Source: Streptomyces nitrosporeus (lineage in GTDB: Bacteria > Actinomycetota > Actinomycetes > Streptomycetales > Streptomycetaceae). From it: a stretch of 64,000 nucleotides of DNA. Location: positions 3,410,001 to 3,474,000 of the forward strand of contig NZ_CP023702.1 of the NCBI RefSeq assembly GCF_008704555.1, given 5' to 3'. Below the pieces are notes generated by a model. The model made no database searches and was not told the origin of the DNA. It saw only the letters and a list, made by a program, of their open reading frames with translations. Of the stretch, positions 8,584 to 16,661 are shown in pieces (the stretch's first letter is position 1; every line of letters begins with the position of its first letter). The translations under genes were made by a program, and so were the position numbers.

Positions 8584-8742
8584 CGGGTCTCCATGGGGTG
8601 TCGGATGCCCCTGCGGGGCGGCGGGAGCGGGGATACGGACGTGGGGGGTACGGGCCGGGGGGCCCGGGCGTGGGGGCCCGGGCCCGGGGAGCGAGGCGTG
8701 GGGGCGGGTGTGTGGGGGGCGTGGGGGGGGCGGGGCGCGGGC
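8584..8742. other. Strongly G-rich spacer inside the AmCP operon
   Basis: The 159 bp between the acyl-CoA ligase stop and the aminotransferase start form an almost uninterrupted run of G tracts on the plus strand (many runs of 4-8 G), so the operon mRNA would be C-rich here. It is the longest spacer in the operon and could form G-quadruplex structure in the DNA template strand's partner. No ORF or promoter consensus is seen in it. Confidence 0.5.
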
Positions 8743-10407
8743 TCACGCCACGGCGTAGCGGTTCCGCAGTTCGACCTTGCGGATCTTGCCGGTGAGGGTC
8801 TTGGGCAGTTCCTCGACGGTCTCCAGCCGGTCGGGCAGGAAGCGTTCGGGCTGGCCGGCCGCCGTGAGGTGGGAGCGGACGTCCTCCAGCGTCGGCCGTT
8901 CGCCGCCCCGGGGCACGACCACGGCCAGGATGAGGTCGTCCAGCTTCCCGGTGGGACCGACGATGGCGGCCTCGGTGACCCGGGGATGGCGGGAGATGAT
9001 CGCCTCCAGCTCCGCCATGGGGACCACGATCCCGTCGCGCAGGATGGCGTCCTTGGCGCGCCCCAGCAGGCGGATGCCGCCCCGCCCGTCCTCACGGGCC
9101 ACGTCGCCGGTGTCGAACCACCCCTCCGCGTTCAGTTCGGAGGCGAAGCAGTCCATCCGCCGGTGGTAGCCGAGCGCCCTCGACGCCCCGCGCACCCGGA
9201 GCCGGCCCACCTCGGCGCGCTGGCCCGGGTTGTGGCAGGCGTCGATGCGTATCTCCATGGAGTCGATCGGCCGCCCGTGGCTGTGCGCCGCCCAGTCCTG
9301 GTTGTAGTCGAGCCGGGTGATGGTGACGGGGCCGAACTCCGACATCCCCCACACCGAGTACGTCTGGGCCCCGAGGGTCGCCCGTAACTCGTCGACCAGC
9401 TGTTGCAGGACGGGTGCCGCGCCGGTGACCACGTGGCGCAGGGTCGACACGTCCCGGGGGTCGGCGCGCTGGGACTCCGCCACGGCCGTGAGGGTGGGGG
9501 GCGGCCCGTACAGCAGGGTCGCCCCGTACCGCTGGATCAGGTCGGGGAGGCTGGCGTTGTCCTGCTCGTCCTGGAAGACGACCGTGCCGCCGAGCATGAC
9601 ACCGGCCAGGATGCCCTGCCCGAAACCGGAGTAGTGGATCAGGGGGGTGGTGACGGCGGCGACCAGGTCGTCGCGGAGCAGGAAGGTGTCCACGTATCCG
9701 CGTACGGCCGAGTGGACGGTGTTCTGGCTGTGCAGCACCCCCTTGGAGTCGCCCGTCGTGCCGGAGGTGAACAGCACGACGAACGGGTCGTCGGGCCCGA
9801 GCTCGCGGTCGGCGAGCTCCACCGCGCGCGACTCCTCGCGGCGGGGGGCGATGAAGAGGCCGTGGAAGTCGACGGCACCGTCCGGCGCGTGTCCGCCGAC
9901 CACGACGACGTGCTCGACGGGCAGTTCGTCCGCCATGGCCACCAGTGTCTTGGCGAGCGGGTAGCCCTCCCAGGACTCGACGGTGATGCACACCTTCGCC
10001 TCGGTCAGGGTCAGCCGGTGGCGCAGGTCGGTCTCCCGGCAGACCGGGGCGATGGGGCAGATGACGGCGCCCGCGCGCATGCAGGCGAACATCAGCGGCA
10101 CCATCTCCCACCGGTTGGGGAGCTGTACCGCCACGACGTCCCCCCGCCCGACGCCCAGTTCGAGCAGGGCCACGGCGAACCGGTCGGTGAGCCGCGCGAG
10201 TTCGGAGTAGTCCAGCGTGTCGGTGTGCGCCTCGTGCATCCGGCGGCCCGCGACGGCGAGCTTGTGGGGCCGCTCCCGGGCCTGGCGCCGCAGGTCGTCC
10301 AGGAAGGTCTCGTCGCGCCACCAGCCGCGCCGCCGGTACTCGTCGGCGCGCTCCTTCGGGATCAGGGCGCCCTGCCCGCTCCCCGGCGCCTCGGTCGTCG
10401 CGGTCAT
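8743..10407 (-). CDS. AMP-dependent acyl-CoA synthetase/ligase
   Basis: A 554-residue ANL-superfamily enzyme with P-loop motif LFTSGTTGDSKG, the SVWGMSEFG adenylation motif, the hinge region WFDTGDVAREDG and the C-terminal catalytic Lys in KTLTGKIRKVEL. It adenylates a carboxylic acid and transfers it to CoA or a carrier thiol. Sequence features fit the cyclohexanecarboxylate/medium-chain acyl-CoA ligase group. The ATG at 10407 overlaps the upstream stop (ATGA), so translation is coupled. A TTA codon lies at 9387-9385 (codon 341). With the two acyl-CoA dehydrogenases of the locus, it could feed an acyl-CoA branch. Confidence 0.9.
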   Translation of the reverse strand: MTATTEAPGSGQGALIPKERADEYRRRGWWRDETFLDDLRRQARERPHKLAVAGRRMHEAHTDTLDYSELARLTDRFAVALLELGVGRGDVVAVQLPNRWEMVPLMFACMRAGAVICPIAPVCRETDLRHRLTLTEAKVCITVESWEGYPLAKTLVAMADELPVEHVVVVGGHAPDGAVDFHGLFIAPRREESRAVELADRELGPDDPFVVLFTSGTTGDSKGVLHSQNTVHSAVRGYVDTFLLRDDLVAAVTTPLIHYSGFGQGILAGVMLGGTVVFQDEQDNASLPDLIQRYGATLLYGPPPTLTAVAESQRADPRDVSTLRHVVTGAAPVLQQLVDELRATLGAQTYSVWGMSEFGPVTITRLDYNQDWAAHSHGRPIDSMEIRIDACHNPGQRAEVGRLRVRGASRALGYHRRMDCFASELNAEGWFDTGDVAREDGRGGIRLLGRAKDAILRDGIVVPMAELEAIISRHPRVTEAAIVGPTGKLDDLILAVVVPRGGERPTLEDVRSHLTAAGQPERFLPDRLETVEELPKTLTGKIRKVELRNRYAVA

Positions 10408-11522
10408 CGGCGCTCCCCCCGGCGGGCGCCCAGCAGTTCCGGCAGCGGGTCGCCGGCCCGGCCGTCCGCGATCTCCAGCAGGTCGCGGGTGTTCTGCCGC
10501 ACCCGGTCGCCGACCCAGTCGAAGACCCATGCCTTGCGCGCCGCGGCCTCCAGGCCGAAGGGGACGACCCGGGTAACGGCCAGCGCGGCCGACGCCGCAC
10601 CGCCGATGTTGGCGATCACGCCCGGGACCAGGACCCCGCCCGAGGCGGCCACCTTCTCCTTCGCGGCGGCGCTGGACGCGAGGTTGGCACCCTCGACGAC
10701 CAGCCCGGCACGCAGCCGGTGCGTGTTCTCGGCGGTGAGCGCGTACTTCTGGGCGGCGAGGACCAGCACGTCGGCGTCCACGTCGAGCCAGGCGTCCGGC
10801 TCGCCGGACAGGGTGACGCCGGCCGGCAGCCGGGACCGGTCGATCCGGCCGAACTCGTCCGTGGCCGCCAGCAGCCCCTCCACGGGGAGCCGGTCCGCGC
10901 TGATGGTGCCCTCGACGTCGGCGACGCCCACGACGGTGTGCCCGCGTTCCTCCAGGAACCGCGCGACGGACCGGCCGACCGCGCCGAAGCCCTGCACCAC
11001 GACCCTGGCCGGCCCGGAGTTCCGGCCCGCCTCCCACGCCGTGACGGCCGCCACCCCGACACCGTGGCCGGTGACGTCGATCAGCGGCTCGTAGTACGTC
11101 CGCCAGTCGATCGGCATGTCCGGGGCGCCCAGCCGGTAGCGGGGGTCGTACTTCGCCTCCTCGAAGAAGACGGCCCGGTCGGCGGGGGTGACACCCATGT
11201 CGATGCCGAGGTGGATGCCGCCGTGCAGCAGCGGCTTCACCGTACGGCCGAACGTCCGGAACGTCTCCAGGCGGTCGCCGCCGTCCGCGACGATCCCCGC
11301 CTTGGCTCCGCCGATGCGCAGCCCGGCGAGCGTGAACTTGTCGGTCATGTCCCGGGCGAGGCCCGCGACTTCCTCCTCGGTGACCCCGGTGGTCATCCGG
11401 GTGCCGCCCATCGCCAGGCCGTCGACGAGCGTGTCGACGACCACCCAGCCCTTGATGTCCCCGCCGCTGCCGTTCAGATGAACGGTGAGGGCGGGTGCCT
11501 GCGGTTCTTCCAGAGCGCTCAT
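10404..11522 (-). CDS. Glu/Leu/Phe/Val dehydrogenase-family amino acid dehydrogenase
   Basis: A 372-residue enzyme with the catalytic-Lys motif RIGGAKAG, where the family usually has GGGK, and the Rossmann motif VQGFGAVGRS for NAD(P). Family members reversibly interconvert a 2-oxo acid and an L-amino acid. The size fits leucine or phenylalanine dehydrogenases rather than hexameric glutamate dehydrogenase. The ATG at 11522 follows AAGGA. It overlaps the ligase gene by 4 nt. In this operon it may aminate a pathway-specific 2-oxo acid; the G-to-A change beside the catalytic Lys may affect specificity. Confidence 0.87.
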   Translation of the reverse strand: MSALEEPQAPALTVHLNGSGGDIKGWVVVDTLVDGLAMGGTRMTTGVTEEEVAGLARDMTDKFTLAGLRIGGAKAGIVADGGDRLETFRTFGRTVKPLLHGGIHLGIDMGVTPADRAVFFEEAKYDPRYRLGAPDMPIDWRTYYEPLIDVTGHGVGVAAVTAWEAGRNSGPARVVVQGFGAVGRSVARFLEERGHTVVGVADVEGTISADRLPVEGLLAATDEFGRIDRSRLPAGVTLSGEPDAWLDVDADVLVLAAQKYALTAENTHRLRAGLVVEGANLASSAAAKEKVAASGGVLVPGVIANIGGAASAALAVTRVVPFGLEAAARKAWVFDWVGDRVRQNTRDLLEIADGRAGDPLPELLGARRGERR

Positions 11523-11568
11523 GCCAGGTCCTTGTGTCCGTGGATCGAGAGGGTTCGGTCGGTACGGG

Positions 11569-11604
11569 ACGTGCTCACTGGTACAGACGTGCTCACTGGT
11601 ACAG
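11569..11604. repeat. Perfect 18-bp tandem duplication at a stop codon
   Basis: The 18-mer ACGTGCTCACTGGTACAG occurs twice head to tail (11569-11586 and 11587-11604). The right copy contains the stop codon and last codons of the amidotransferase gene; the left copy is just downstream on the minus strand. It looks like a recent slippage duplication that did not alter the protein. Confidence 0.8.
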
Positions 11605-12156
11605 CTGTGCGAAGCCGCGCAGGATCTCCAGACCGTCCTTGCGGAACTCCAGGTGCGCCTGCGAGCCGTGGACGCGTCCGTCGTCGGAGCACAGGAACTC
11701 CACGGGGGCGTGCTCCGAGCGGCCGATCGACCGGAAGCCGGGCGGCGCCTGGCGCAGGTAGAGGGTGTGGCGGTGGAACACCGTCACCGTCGGTCCGACG
11801 TGGGCGAACAGCGGTTCCGCCGTGTCCACTTCCACCTTGTAGCCGCCGACCCGCTGGGGCCCCTCCTCCATGCGCCCGCCGGCCGCGAGGGCGATGATCT
11901 GCATGCCGCCGCAGATCCCCAGGACGGGGACGTCGGTGCCGGTGACCAGGTCGATGAGGGGCTTGTAGTACGCCTGGTCGTAGGCGCGGACCTTGGTCCC
12001 GCTCAGGACGACCGCCTGGTAGCGGCCGCCGGTGCCCGCCGGCACCTCCGCCGCTTCGACGGTCTCGGTGTCCGCCCCGAGGTCCTCCAGCCGCCGGCGC
12101 AGCTGCGGGAGCGAGAGGGTCCCGTTGTCGACGACGAGTACGCGGGGTTTCGTCAC
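11593..12156 (-). CDS. Class I glutamine amidotransferase domain protein
   Basis: A 187-residue stand-alone GATase-1 domain with the nucleophile elbow GICGGMQ (Cys near residue 81) and the C-terminal His-x-Glu of the triad in QAHLEF. It resembles the GMP-synthase glutaminase subunit by motif, but no synthetase partner lies here. Related folds also include gamma-glutamyl hydrolases such as PuuD. The GTG start at 12156 overlaps the kinase stop (GTGA). In an operon whose carrier protein ends in Gln and that has no LysK-type peptidase, this protein could deamidate the carrier or cleave the gamma-glutamyl amide link. That is inference; the fold is well supported. Confidence 0.88.
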   Translation of the reverse strand: MTKPRVLVVDNGTLSLPQLRRRLEDLGADTETVEAAEVPAGTGGRYQAVVLSGTKVRAYDQAYYKPLIDLVTGTDVPVLGICGGMQIIALAAGGRMEEGPQRVGGYKVEVDTAEPLFAHVGPTVTVFHRHTLYLRQAPPGFRSIGRSEHAPVEFLCSDDGRVHGSQAHLEFRKDGLEILRGFAQLYQ

Positions 12157-12968
12157 GGCGCTTCTCCGTTTCGCGTGATGGCGGTGCCGGTACGGCCTTC
12201 CAGCAGGTCCGTGACGGGGGCGCTGCCGAGGACGACCCGTCGTACGCCCGCCGCCAGCGCCTCGTCGGCGGCCCGCAGCTTCTTGCGCATCCCGCCGGTG
12301 GCGCCCCGGTCGCGGAAGGCCGCGGCCTGCTCGGCCGTGACCGCGCGGACCGGCTCGTCGTCGATCAGCAGGTGGGCGACGTCGGTGACCAGGACCAGGT
12401 CGGGTGCGCCGACGGCGCCCGCGAGGGCCGCCGCCGCCCGGTCGGCGTCGGTGTTCACCTCCTGGCCCGCCGCGTTGCGGGCGAGCGGGGTGACCAGGCA
12501 GGCGTGGCCGGGTGCGAGGTTCTTCAGCGCGCCCGGGTCCACCGAGGTGATCGGGCCCACGAGGTTCTCCATCTCGACGAGCTGCCGCTCCCGCCACCAC
12601 CAGCGTTCGCCCTCGCCCGCGCCGGCCAGGCCGTCGCTCCCGAGGATCCGCTCGGCCGTGATGCCGCGGTCCGCCAGCCGCCGGATGACGTCCTGCCCCA
12701 GCGCCTCGCTGACCGTCTTGATGTCCTCGATGACCTCGGGTGTGGTCCACCGGCTCTGGTTGCCGTACCGGTCGCGCAGGACCGCCGAAGGCTCCCGGTA
12801 ACGGGCGTCGAGGTTCCTGAGCGGTTTGGACCAGCCGTGCACCAGGACCAGCGGACGGTCCCGCCCGTGCCGGGCGAGGTCGTCCCACCAGGTGCCGTCG
12901 AGATCGTCCAGGCAGCTGCCGCCCAGCTTGACGACGACGGGGGCGGTCTTTCCGGCCGGTCCGCTCAT
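12153..12968 (-). CDS. LysZ/ArgB-like amino acid kinase
   Basis: A 271-residue amino acid kinase with the N-terminal KLGGS motif, a VHGWSKPL segment where the family normally has VHGGG, the VNTDADRAAAALAG nucleotide/substrate motif and GGMRKKL near the C terminus. LysZ and ArgB phosphorylate the side-chain carboxylate of a carrier- or acetyl-blocked amino acid. The operon order with LysX and LysY homologues makes AmCP-bound glutamate or a homologue the likely substrate. The start at 12968 overlaps the LysY-like stop (ATGA). Confidence 0.9.
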   Translation of the reverse strand: MSGPAGKTAPVVVKLGGSCLDDLDGTWWDDLARHGRDRPLVLVHGWSKPLRNLDARYREPSAVLRDRYGNQSRWTTPEVIEDIKTVSEALGQDVIRRLADRGITAERILGSDGLAGAGEGERWWWRERQLVEMENLVGPITSVDPGALKNLAPGHACLVTPLARNAAGQEVNTDADRAAAALAGAVGAPDLVLVTDVAHLLIDDEPVRAVTAEQAAAFRDRGATGGMRKKLRAADEALAAGVRRVVLGSAPVTDLLEGRTGTAITRNGEAP

Positions 12969-14023
12969 ACCGGCATCACCGGCTGCATCGTCAGCCCCGT
13001 CTCCTCGGGCAGCCCGAACCTCATGTTGAGGGCCTGGACGGCCTGGCCCGCGGCGCCCTTGATCAGGTTGTCCAGCGCCGCGAGGACGACGACGCGTCCC
13101 CCGTCCGGGTCGTGCAGGACCGTGACGTCGCAGTAGTTGGAGCCCAGCGTCGCCTGGGGGTCGGGCATGGGGATGAGCGTCTCGTCGCTGCGGCGGACCC
13201 GCACGAAGGGATGCGGCCGGTAGAACCGCAGGTAGGCGCGCTGGAGTTCGCGGAGGTCGAGCTCCTCGTCGGTGAACACGTAGCAGCTGGCGAGCAGTCC
13301 GCGCACGTGCGAGACACCGTAGGCGGACATCGTCAGCGACCCGACGGTGCCCGGTTTGCTCCGCTCCAGGAAGTCCCCCACCTCGGCGGCGTGCCGGTGC
13401 CCGGTGGGCGCGTACGGGGCGATGGCACCGTTGCGCAGCGGGTGCAGGTCCGCGGTGCGCAGCTGGAGGCCGCCCCCGCTGGACCCGCTCTTCCCGTCGA
13501 CGAGCACGGTCCGCAGGTGCAGGCCGAGGCCGAGGACGAGAGGGGCGAGCCCCAGGGTGATGGCGGTCGCGTAGCACCCGGGTACGGAGATCAGCGGCGC
13601 GTCCTTCAGGGCGTCACCGACGAGTTCCGGTACGCCGTAGACGAAGCGGTCGGCGAGTCCGGCGGAACGCTCCGCCTTGGGGTACCACCGCTCGTGCAGC
13701 TCCTGCCCGCGGATACGGAACGCTCCGCTCAGGTCGATCACGCACGCGACCCGGTCGGCGAGTTCCCCGGCGAGCCGGGCGGACACCGGGGCGGGCGTGG
13801 CCAGCAGGACCACGTCGCAGCGCTCGGCGATCCGGTCGGCGTCGGCCCGTTCGACGGTCAGGCCGAGGTCGACCCGGAGGCCGGGGTGCAGTTCGGCCGG
13901 TCTTCGGCCGGCGCTGGACTCACCGCCGAGAAAGGTCAGCCGGAGGCCGGGGTGCTGGTGCACCAGGCGGATGAGGTCTCCGCCCGCGAGACCGGACGCT
14001 CCGACAATGCCCACACGTATCAT
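12965..14023 (-). CDS. LysY/ArgC-like acyl-phosphate reductase
   Basis: A 352-residue NADPH-dependent reductase with the N-terminal Rossmann motif GIVGASGLAGG, the catalytic Cys in SVPGCYAT, and GKSGSSGGG and PYAPTGHRH segments diagnostic of N-acetyl-gamma-glutamyl-phosphate reductases and LysY. It would reduce the acyl phosphate made by the adjacent kinase to a semialdehyde while the amino group stays attached to the carrier. It overlaps the LysX-like stop by ATGA. It is probably not the host's arginine enzyme, because it lies in a carrier operon without argJ, argD or argF. Confidence 0.93.
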   Translation of the reverse strand: MIRVGIVGASGLAGGDLIRLVHQHPGLRLTFLGGESSAGRRPAELHPGLRVDLGLTVERADADRIAERCDVVLLATPAPVSARLAGELADRVACVIDLSGAFRIRGQELHERWYPKAERSAGLADRFVYGVPELVGDALKDAPLISVPGCYATAITLGLAPLVLGLGLHLRTVLVDGKSGSSGGGLQLRTADLHPLRNGAIAPYAPTGHRHAAEVGDFLERSKPGTVGSLTMSAYGVSHVRGLLASCYVFTDEELDLRELQRAYLRFYRPHPFVRVRRSDETLIPMPDPQATLGSNYCDVTVLHDPDGGRVVVLAALDNLIKGAAGQAVQALNMRFGLPEETGLTMQPVMPV

Positions 14024-14868
14024 CCGAGTGTCTCCTGCACATAGCCGAGGACCGCCGTCGTGATGTCCGCGTCGGTCGTCGAGGCCACGCCGCGCCAGGC
14101 GGGGGCGTGGTTGACCTCGTTGACGACGAAGCCGTCCGGGGTCCTGAAGAGGTCGATGCCGTAGATGCCGGGGCCGAGACTGTCCACGACCCCGCTCACC
14201 ACTTTCCGGATGTCGGGATCGAGGGCCAGGGAACGGCTCCGGTTGCCCAGGGCCGCGTTGCTGCGCCAGTCGGCCCCCGCGCTCTCGAACTCGGCGGCCG
14301 CGACGATCTCGTGCCCGACGGCCAGGCAGCGGATCGAGCCGCCGCCCAGGTAGGGCTCGGCCAGGCACGCCTGCTCGAAGGCGTGCCCCAGGTCCTCGAC
14401 GTAGTCGTACACGGAGTGGGCGAGATCGGCGTCGCGCACCAGGGTGACGCGCTTGCCCATCCCGCCGTAGACCGGCTTGAGCACCAGCGGCACCCCGAGC
14501 CCGGCGACGGCCTGTTCGAAGTCCCTGCGGGACAGCACGAGCCGGAAGTCCGGCACGGGGACACCCGCCTCACGCAGCACGGCCCGCAGCACCAGCTTGT
14601 TCTCACAGGTGTGGACGGCGGTCGCGGAGTTGAGGACGAAGGCACCGGCGGACTCGGCGTAGGCCGCGATCAGTCCGCCGCGGGTGTAACTGCGGCTGCG
14701 TACCAGCAGCGCCCCGTAGCCGTCGGCCGCGGACGGGCCGGGTCCGCCGAGGCACAGGGACTCGTCGTTGACCCAGTCGACCCGCAGGCCGAACCCGGGT
14801 GCCGCCTCGATGAGCCGGCGTTCCTCCCAGCCGACCCGGTCGGCGACGACGGCGACTGCTCCGCCCAT
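14020..14868 (-). CDS. LysX-like ATP-grasp ligase loading the amino-group carrier
   Basis: A 282-residue RimK/LysX-type ATP-grasp enzyme. It has the LysX-like N terminus (RVGWEERRLIEAAP), NSATAVHTCENK, the ATP-grasp lysine VLKPVYGGMGKRV and the metal-binding NEVNHAP near the C terminus. LysX uses ATP to join the alpha-amino group of alpha-aminoadipate or glutamate to the C-terminal Glu gamma-carboxylate of its carrier. The carrier gene immediately precedes it with a 1-nt gap, as in lysW-lysX pairs. Whether it accepts this carrier's C-terminal Gln is an open question. Confidence 0.93.
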   Translation of the reverse strand: MGGAVAVVADRVGWEERRLIEAAPGFGLRVDWVNDESLCLGGPGPSAADGYGALLVRSRSYTRGGLIAAYAESAGAFVLNSATAVHTCENKLVLRAVLREAGVPVPDFRLVLSRRDFEQAVAGLGVPLVLKPVYGGMGKRVTLVRDADLAHSVYDYVEDLGHAFEQACLAEPYLGGGSIRCLAVGHEIVAAAEFESAGADWRSNAALGNRSRSLALDPDIRKVVSGVVDSLGPGIYGIDLFRTPDGFVVNEVNHAPAWRGVASTTDADITTAVLGYVQETLG

Positions 14869-14869
14869 G

Positions 14870-15055
14870 TCACTGGCCCCAGTCGCGCAGCTGCACCGCG
14901 ACCATCCGCAGCGACAACCGGCCGTCCGTCACGTCCTCGACCCGCAGGGTCAGCATGCACTCGGGGCAGGAGAGCGTCTCGCCCGGTACGACGGGCGGCA
15001 CGGTGAGGCCGGTCTCGCACTCGGGGCAGGAACCGTTCAATGTCGCGGTGGTCAT
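14870..15055 (-). CDS. LysW-type amino-group carrier protein (AmCP) ending in DWGQ
   Basis: A 61-residue acidic carrier. Two CPEC knuckles at residues 10-13 and 30-33 form the zinc-binding N-terminal domain of LysW, and the tail ends RDWGQ. LysW proteins end in EDWGE; the gamma-carboxylate of that last Glu is the attachment point of the substrate amino group. Here the last codon is CAG (Gln) followed by TGA, and the first motif residue is Arg. The ATG at 15055 has GGAG 6 nt upstream; longer ORF starts lack a site and extend into the spacer. It is flanked by the LysX-type ligase and the DRE-TIM gene. Related carriers act in vazabitide A and s56-p1 biosynthesis in Streptomyces. The identity is firm; how the Gln end functions is unknown. 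Confidence 0.93.
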   Translation of the reverse strand: MTTATLNGSCPECETGLTVPPVVPGETLSCPECMLTLRVEDVTDGRLSLRMVAVQLRDWGQ

Positions 15056-15104
15056 GATCAACTCCAGTTCTGGGCAGCTCTGGGGGTCCGGTGGGGAAGG
15101 GTGT

Positions 15105-16256
15105 TCAGAGGGAGCGGTAGTCGACGGCGGCCTTGCGCACCGCGTCGCGGTCCAGCAGCGGGCCGCCGGCGCGTTCCTGGCGCTCGACGAGCCACTCGGT
15201 GAAGGCGTCCGTGTCGACGTCGACACCCGAGTCGGTCAGCGCCCACCGCACGAGCGCCGGGGTGATCCGGGTCCGTACCCGCATCTCCCGCGCGTTGCCG
15301 ACGAGTTCGGCGGGCAGCGTCTCGTACGCCTGCGGGCTGGTGAGCTGGCCCGGCAGTTCGTAGGCGAAGGCGTGCGGGGTGGTCGGGCCGGACTGGAAGG
15401 CGTCACCGAACCCGGCTCCCCGCAGGGCGATCCGGGACAGCTCGGTGAGGTGGGTCAGGTCGAAGCGGGTGTCGCCGTGGATCACCCGCAGCGAGGTGAG
15501 CAGTTCGGCCAGGGGCGCGTTGCCGCCCCGCTCACCGATGCCGCCGACGGTCGCCGAGACCCACCGGGCCCCGGCGCGCACGGCGGCCAGGGAGTTGGCC
15601 ACGGCCATGCCCAGCATGTTGTGCGAGTGGATCTCGATCTCGGAGCCCTCGATGGCCGTGAGGTCCGCGATCACGGACTCCATCTGCCAGGGCGAGAGGC
15701 ACGCGACGGTCTCCGCGAGGCGGAAGCGGTCGGCCCCCGCCTCGAAACCCGTCGTCACGTACGGGACCAGGCGCTCCCTCGGGGTACGGGCCCCGTCCTC
15801 GCCGCTGAAGGTGACGTGGAAGCCGCGCTCCTTGGCCTGCGAGACCGCCGAGCGGACGAGGCTCTGGAGCAGCTTGAGGCTCGGGGACCCCAGCTTCAGG
15901 GCCGCGTGCTGTTCGGAGGTGGGGATGGAGTACATGACGTGGTGCACGCCGAGCCGCTCGGCCTCGTCGAGGGCCAGGGCGACCTGCTGCCGGTCCCGTA
16001 CGACGACGAGGGTCATGCTGCGCTGCGGGCCGACGGCCTCGTGGGTGGCGTGCACCAGGCCGGCGTCCTTCGACCCGGGGCCGGACACCATGCCGACCTC
16101 GACCAGTTCGACGCCGGTGCGGACCAGCAGGGTGGCGATCGCCGCGGCGTCCTCGGGGCCGAATTCGACGCCCGCCATGTGCGCGGAGTCCCGCAGGGTG
16201 GCGTCGGATATACGGGGCAGGGGCGGGGCCGCGGCACCCGCTTCCTCTGATTCCAT
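15105..16256 (-). CDS. DRE-TIM metallolyase (isopropylmalate/homocitrate synthase or HMG-CoA lyase-like)
   Basis: A 383-residue TIM-barrel enzyme with the N-terminal DATLRDSAHM (canonical D-x-TLRDG-x-Q), the metal-binding HSHNMLGMAVANSL and the GIGERGGNAPL loop. Members condense acetyl-CoA with 2-oxo acids, cleave HMG-CoA, or do retro-aldol chemistry. It lacks the C-terminal LeuA regulatory domain. The ATG at 16256 (AAGGGA upstream) is preferred over the GTG at 16292. As first gene of the operon it may make a chain-extended amino acid precursor, or extend an aldehyde. The exact reaction is unresolved, because Gly-Glu/Gln after LRD is replaced by Ser-Ala-His. Confidence 0.85.
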   Translation of the reverse strand: MESEEAGAAAPPLPRISDATLRDSAHMAGVEFGPEDAAAIATLLVRTGVELVEVGMVSGPGSKDAGLVHATHEAVGPQRSMTLVVVRDRQQVALALDEAERLGVHHVMYSIPTSEQHAALKLGSPSLKLLQSLVRSAVSQAKERGFHVTFSGEDGARTPRERLVPYVTTGFEAGADRFRLAETVACLSPWQMESVIADLTAIEGSEIEIHSHNMLGMAVANSLAAVRAGARWVSATVGGIGERGGNAPLAELLTSLRVIHGDTRFDLTHLTELSRIALRGAGFGDAFQSGPTTPHAFAYELPGQLTSPQAYETLPAELVGNAREMRVRTRITPALVRWALTDSGVDVDTDAFTEWLVERQERAGGPLLDRDAVRKAAVDYRSL

Positions 16257-16661
16257 TGCATTCCCTTCGGTGTACGGTGCGCTGGTTTCCACCCACCGCC
16301 CGGGGCCTTTTCCGGCGCCGCGCCGATGAATTGCGCGACGGCGGTCCCGGGACGGCGGAGCGGTGTGGAGAACTGATGAACATGCTGCTCGCCCGAGACC
16401 CCCCGGCGCAATGAAGTCCGTGTCAAAGTACGGTCAGCCACTGTCAGGGCGTGTCATGGATCCTGACTCAGGAAAGCCCTGCACACGCATCGTGAAAAGA
16501 ATTCACGACCTTCGCCCAGGCATTCGGTATTCGCGTCTACGGTTCATGCGGACGCACACACCGGGGAACTCGGTTCCGTTCCGTCCGCCGGTTCGACAAC
16601 GAAACGTTTCTGCTCCATGGAGACCCTGCCGCCCGACAAGAACTCCGAAAGAGGAATGCCG
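16257..16661. promoter_or_regulatory. Divergent promoter region of the AmCP operon
   Basis: The 405 bp between the divergent DRE-TIM and acyl-CoA dehydrogenase genes contain no convincing ORF and are relatively AT-rich around 16400-16560. They must carry promoters for both transcription units. I see no clear regulator palindrome; this is the first place to look for binding sites of the OmpR- or butyrolactone-receptor-type regulators. Confidence 0.5.

Noticed and set aside
12153-14868. Host arginine biosynthesis genes argC and argB
   Set aside because: They are embedded with a LysW-type carrier and LysX-type ligase and lack argJ, argD and argF, so a carrier-dependent pathway fits better.
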